A DNA stretch of 64,000 bases from Balneolaceae bacterium (lineage in GTDB: Bacteria > Bacteroidota > Rhodothermia > Balneolales > Balneolaceae): assembly GCA_020832285.1 (NCBI GenBank), contig JAFIFB010000056.1, positions 1 to 64,000 on the forward strand, in the 5' to 3' direction. Under the pieces are notes generated by a model. The model ran no database searches. It was not told the origin of the DNA and saw only the letters and a list, made by a program, of their open reading frames with translations. Positions 61,350-64,000 of this stretch are shown here, in pieces. The position numbers and the translations under genes were made by a program. Numbering within the stretch: the first letter of the stretch is position 1; every line of letters starts with the position of its first letter.

Positions 61350-62114
61350 CTAAATTGAATCCGCTATTTCAAGAATTTCACTGTAACTGTCTGCTTCCAG
61401 GCTTGCACCTCCAATAAGGCCGCCATCAACATCTTTTTGTGAAAGAAGCTCTTTTGCATTACCAGGTTTCATACTGCCGCCATATAATATTCTAACGCTA
61501 TCAGCGCTCTTCGCACCCCATTTCTCAGCAATCAGCCCTCTGATATACTGATGCATCTCCTGTGCCTGTCCTGGGGTAGCAGTCTCACCGGTGCCAATGG
61601 CCCATACCGGTTCATAGGCAATTACGAGGTTAACTGAAACATCTTTACCAAGGTGATCAAGTACGGCATTTACCTGTGATTTTACAATATTTTCATGGTC
61701 TCCGCTTTTGCGCTGCTCCAGTTTTTCACCAACGCAGAGGATCGCCTTCAGGCCGTCATCTATCACCTTTTTAGTTTTTTTGGCAACAAGTTCATCATCT
61801 TCGTGAAAATATTCTCGCCTTTCAGAGTGACCGATAATCACATATTTGCAGCCTGAACCTTTCAGCATGGATGTGCTGATTTCTCCGGTGAAAGCTCCAT
61901 TATCTTCAGTATGAACGTTTTGGGCACCAGTTTTAAAAGCCGTTTCAGAAAAACATTCCACTAACGTTGTAATTGAAATGAACGGAGGGCATAGAAGAGC
62001 TTCAGAAGTAAAGGTTTTACCCTTCCAGTTGTTAACAATTTCGGTTGCAAGTTGTTTGGCTTCAGCCGGCCCTGCATTCATTTTCCAGTTTCCGGCAATT
62101 AAAAAAGTTCTCAT
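61350..62114 (-). CDS. tpiA: Triosephosphate isomerase
   Basis: Interconverts DHAP and GAP; 254-residue TIM barrel. GNWKMN opening, catalytic His in VIIGHSERREYF, catalytic Glu in VIAYEPVWAIGTG, phosphate loop LYGGSMKPGN and GGLIGGASL. Eleven nt after the thioredoxin-like lipoprotein gene and 5 nt before purD. Confidence 0.96.
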   Translation of the reverse strand: MRTFLIAGNWKMNAGPAEAKQLATEIVNNWKGKTFTSEALLCPPFISITTLVECFSETAFKTGAQNVHTEDNGAFTGEISTSMLKGSGCKYVIIGHSERREYFHEDDELVAKKTKKVIDDGLKAILCVGEKLEQRKSGDHENIVKSQVNAVLDHLGKDVSVNLVIAYEPVWAIGTGETATPGQAQEMHQYIRGLIAEKWGAKSADSVRILYGGSMKPGNAKELLSQKDVDGGLIGGASLEADSYSEILEIADSI

Positions 62115-62124
62115 AAAGGTTCGT

Positions 62125-63498
62125 TTAGTCGTTATTTAATGTTCCGATTCGTTGTAGTCCCCGAACCACATCTTCGTATTCGTTTCCGATATATCGCCTG
62201 ATAATGGTTCCATCACTGTTCACTAAAAATCGTGTAGGTACTCTGTTTAAATTTAATAATTCTACCAGTTCACTGGCCTCGAAGCTGTCGGGCTGAACAA
62301 CATTCCAGAGTTTGCTTCTTTCTTCAAAAAATGCATTCAGCATCACTTCCGACGACTCGATAGGAACTGTAATAATTTCAAGTTCATAGTTTCTGTAGAT
62401 TTGGTAAATAGCAACCGTTCTGTCATACTGTTGCTGATAGAGTGTATTATCGAATCGTGTTATTTCAAGCAAAAACGGTTTACCCTGTAAATCAGCTGTG
62501 CTGATGGCGCTTCCATCGGTTAACGTAAAGCTTAATTCCGGAAATGGGGATCCCGGTGCAAGAAATTCAAGATCATAGCTAATGCTTTCGGCCCAATCCA
62601 TTGCAATTGAATTGTCGGAATAAGTTTCCCGAAACTGTTCAAGATGTCGGGTAGCTTCAGTTGTCCGGGCGCTGTCGTATAGAAGTTCAATGCGTTCGAT
62701 ATCCAGCTGCATGTGATCGGAAGCTCTTGGCGTGCGGTTTTTCAATTCATCAATAAAATCCAGTGCTCTTCTTAGACCATTAGTTTCAGCATAAAATTCA
62801 ACCAAAGTGATTCGTGTTCCCGTTGTAACCCGGTTATATTGCTCAAGAAGTTCGGATTTTCTTTGCACCATTAATGAATCATTCCAGCCCCGTAAAATTG
62901 AAACCGCACCTTCCCCGGCAAGCTGTGCTGCGTATAAACCGGAGTTTTCATCAAACAACTGCCAATAAATATCACTCCATTTTTCAATTTCAATATGAAT
63001 GCTATCTTGGGGTACAGCACCTGCATTAATGAAATTTACTATTCTCGAAAAATTATTTTCAACCCGCTCAAGAGACTGAAGCACATCATTTTCCCTTGAT
63101 GAAACCTCAAGCGATGTATTCAGGTCAGGGAGCCTGCCGGTAATACTTACCGTATCGTCTTCAGCAAATATTAAGTTGATAATTCCAAAAGTATTCTGAT
63201 TGCGTGATACTACAATGGTGTAAATATCATCCTGATCAATAAATGCTGTACCGTAAAAATTCCCTGTAGAATCGGTAACAGCATGGAATAGAGTATCAAT
63301 CCTGTTTTCATCAGCCCGGATTGTAGAAAGCAGGTGAATACCACTGTAATCCCCGCTGGAATCAAGAGTTTCATCCACTGTTATTTTCCCGGATACATGA
63401 GCTGTTCTTTCTGCTTCAACTTCTTCATCAACCTCCCGGGCGCAGGAAAGAAGAAGTGTTACTGTTGCCAGAAAAAGAATAAAAGATTTGAATTTCAT
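62125..63498 (-). CDS. Thioredoxin-fold lipoprotein without CxxC
   Basis: A 457-residue protein with lipobox LLLSC. A beta-rich middle precedes a long helical part, and the C-terminal ~140 residues resemble TlpA/AhpC-type thioredoxin domains (LAPGSPFPELSFTLTDGSAIS, LQGKPFLLEI, VPTRFLVNSDGTIIRRYIG). The position normally holding the redox CxxC instead reads TRFDNTLYQQQ, without any cysteine. So it likely is a non-redox binding or scaffold protein. Start ATG 63498 gives the signal peptide; 26 nt from gatB. Confidence 0.75.
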   Translation of the reverse strand: MKFKSFILFLATVTLLLSCAREVDEEVEAERTAHVSGKITVDETLDSSGDYSGIHLLSTIRADENRIDTLFHAVTDSTGNFYGTAFIDQDDIYTIVVSRNQNTFGIINLIFAEDDTVSITGRLPDLNTSLEVSSRENDVLQSLERVENNFSRIVNFINAGAVPQDSIHIEIEKWSDIYWQLFDENSGLYAAQLAGEGAVSILRGWNDSLMVQRKSELLEQYNRVTTGTRITLVEFYAETNGLRRALDFIDELKNRTPRASDHMQLDIERIELLYDSARTTEATRHLEQFRETYSDNSIAMDWAESISYDLEFLAPGSPFPELSFTLTDGSAISTADLQGKPFLLEITRFDNTLYQQQYDRTVAIYQIYRNYELEIITVPIESSEVMLNAFFEERSKLWNVVQPDSFEASELVELLNLNRVPTRFLVNSDGTIIRRYIGNEYEDVVRGLQRIGTLNND

Positions 63499-63532
63499 GT
63501 ATTGTGGATACTTTCGTTGATCCCCCTGCACA

Positions 63533-64000
63533 TCAGGATTCGAGCTTTTCCGCGACGATTTCCCGCACCTGTTTTGGGTTTGCCTTGCCTTTGGACTTCT
63601 TCATCACCTGGCCGATAAAAAAACCAATTAATGCTTTTTTACCTTCTCTGTAACGTGCAACTTCTTCAGGGTACGATTCAATAATTTCATCAATAATCGG
63701 AACAATGAAACCTGAATCCGAAACCTGAATCAGATTTAGCTCTTTGGCAAGGTCTGTTGCTGATTTACCATTTTTCAGCATTTCATTAAAAATGGTTTGC
63801 ATTGCAGATGAATTAATTTTGTCCTCGAGTTTAAGGGCAATCAGTTCTGTTAAACGTTCTGCAGATACAGAAAATTCTTTAATGGTAATACTTTGATCAT
63901 TCAGTACCCTGAGCACTTCTGTTAAAATAACATTGGAGAGTGCTTTTGGCTCATCCAAAAGAGAAAGAGCTTCTTCAAAATAGTCAGCAAGCAGACGATT
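63533..64000 (-). CDS. gatB: Asp/Glu-tRNA amidotransferase subunit B, C-terminal part
   Basis: The frame enters from the right edge and yields 155 residues to the stop. The sequence is the GatB C-terminal helical YqeY-like region: NRLLADYFEEAL, ALSNVILTEVLRVL, then the tail domain INSSAMQTIFNEML and IGFFIGQVMKKSKGKANPKQVREIVAEKL, which contacts the tRNA. The N-terminal kinase/transamidase part is outside the window. Partner of gatA at 15439. Confidence 0.92.
   Translation of the reverse strand, partial: NRLLADYFEEALSLLDEPKALSNVILTEVLRVLNDQSITIKEFSVSAERLTELIALKLEDKINSSAMQTIFNEMLKNGKSATDLAKELNLIQVSDSGFIVPIIDEIIESYPEEVARYREGKKALIGFFIGQVMKKSKGKANPKQVREIVAEKLES

Noticed and set aside
1-64000. tRNA, rRNA or riboswitch genes
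   Set aside because: I scanned the gaps for cloverleaf-like T-loop signatures and aptamer-like blocks by eye and saw none; a covariance-model scan would settle it.

Overview
The window looks like chromosome of a Bacteroidota-type bacterium, most likely Balneolota/Rhodothermota (inference from gene content). Supporting signs are a DUF4837 lipoprotein, a BshC bacillithiol enzyme, a PssA/Psd phosphatidylethanolamine pathway, a RimK/RimB-type cluster, many lipobox lipoproteins and outer-membrane barrels, weak Shine-Dalgarno signals and frequent GTG/TTG starts. Coding density is high. I see no rRNA, tRNA, CRISPR array, prophage or replication origin.

Region 1 (1-1390): a truncated transposase fragment, a collagen-like lipoprotein remnant, a YjbQ-family gene, and a leader region that holds a diverged ~136-bp nested inverted repeat followed by a classical tryptophan attenuator. 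The attenuator has a 23-codon leader peptide with three consecutive Trp codons, an antiterminator arm and a terminator directly before trpE. Region 2 (1397-11643): an almost complete trp cluster, trpE-trpS-trpG-trpD-trpC-trpF-trpB-trpA, then a DUF4837 lipoprotein gene. It is broken up by palindromic repeats, a tandem 155-bp repeat and two four-helix-bundle genes, each killed by a single nonsense codon. Placing trpS behind the attenuator would couple tRNA-Trp charging to the operon.

Region 3 (11.7-27.5 kb): an Omp85-type barrel with a cNMP-binding protein, TatA, GatA, an SDR, an M28 peptidase-like lipoprotein, PrmA, Ppx, two ECF sigma factors, a Ser/Thr kinase with TPRs, two paralogous small barrels (one a pseudogene), and two nearly identical 134-bp MITE-like elements. 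Region 4 (27.7-36.1 kb): Der, a solitary NuoI, an uncharacterised membrane/DinB-like/peroxiredoxin run, then a RimB-like/RimK/M14/DUF952 cluster. Region 5 (36.1-43.3 kb): a tightly packed minus-strand run aroE-pgeF-HDAC-like-dxr-rseP-psd-pssA joining aromatic, isoprenoid, membrane-lipid and envelope-stress functions.

Region 6 (43.4-64 kb): a porin-like barrel with an RND/MMPL exporter, tmk, PspC, 5-FCL/BshC/DUF151, a small membrane protein with a YciH/SUI1 homologue, a patatin-barrel fusion, a sigma factor with a tiny Cys-rich candidate anti-sigma partner, holA, ThuA, an orphan LuxC/LuxE pair, purD, tpiA, a thioredoxin-fold lipoprotein without CxxC, and the 3' end of gatB. The most rewarding items are the trp attenuator, the nested inverted-repeat family, the RimB/RimK/M14/DUF952 module, the Cys-rich protein whose start codon abuts a strong hairpin, and the LuxC/LuxE pair without luciferase.
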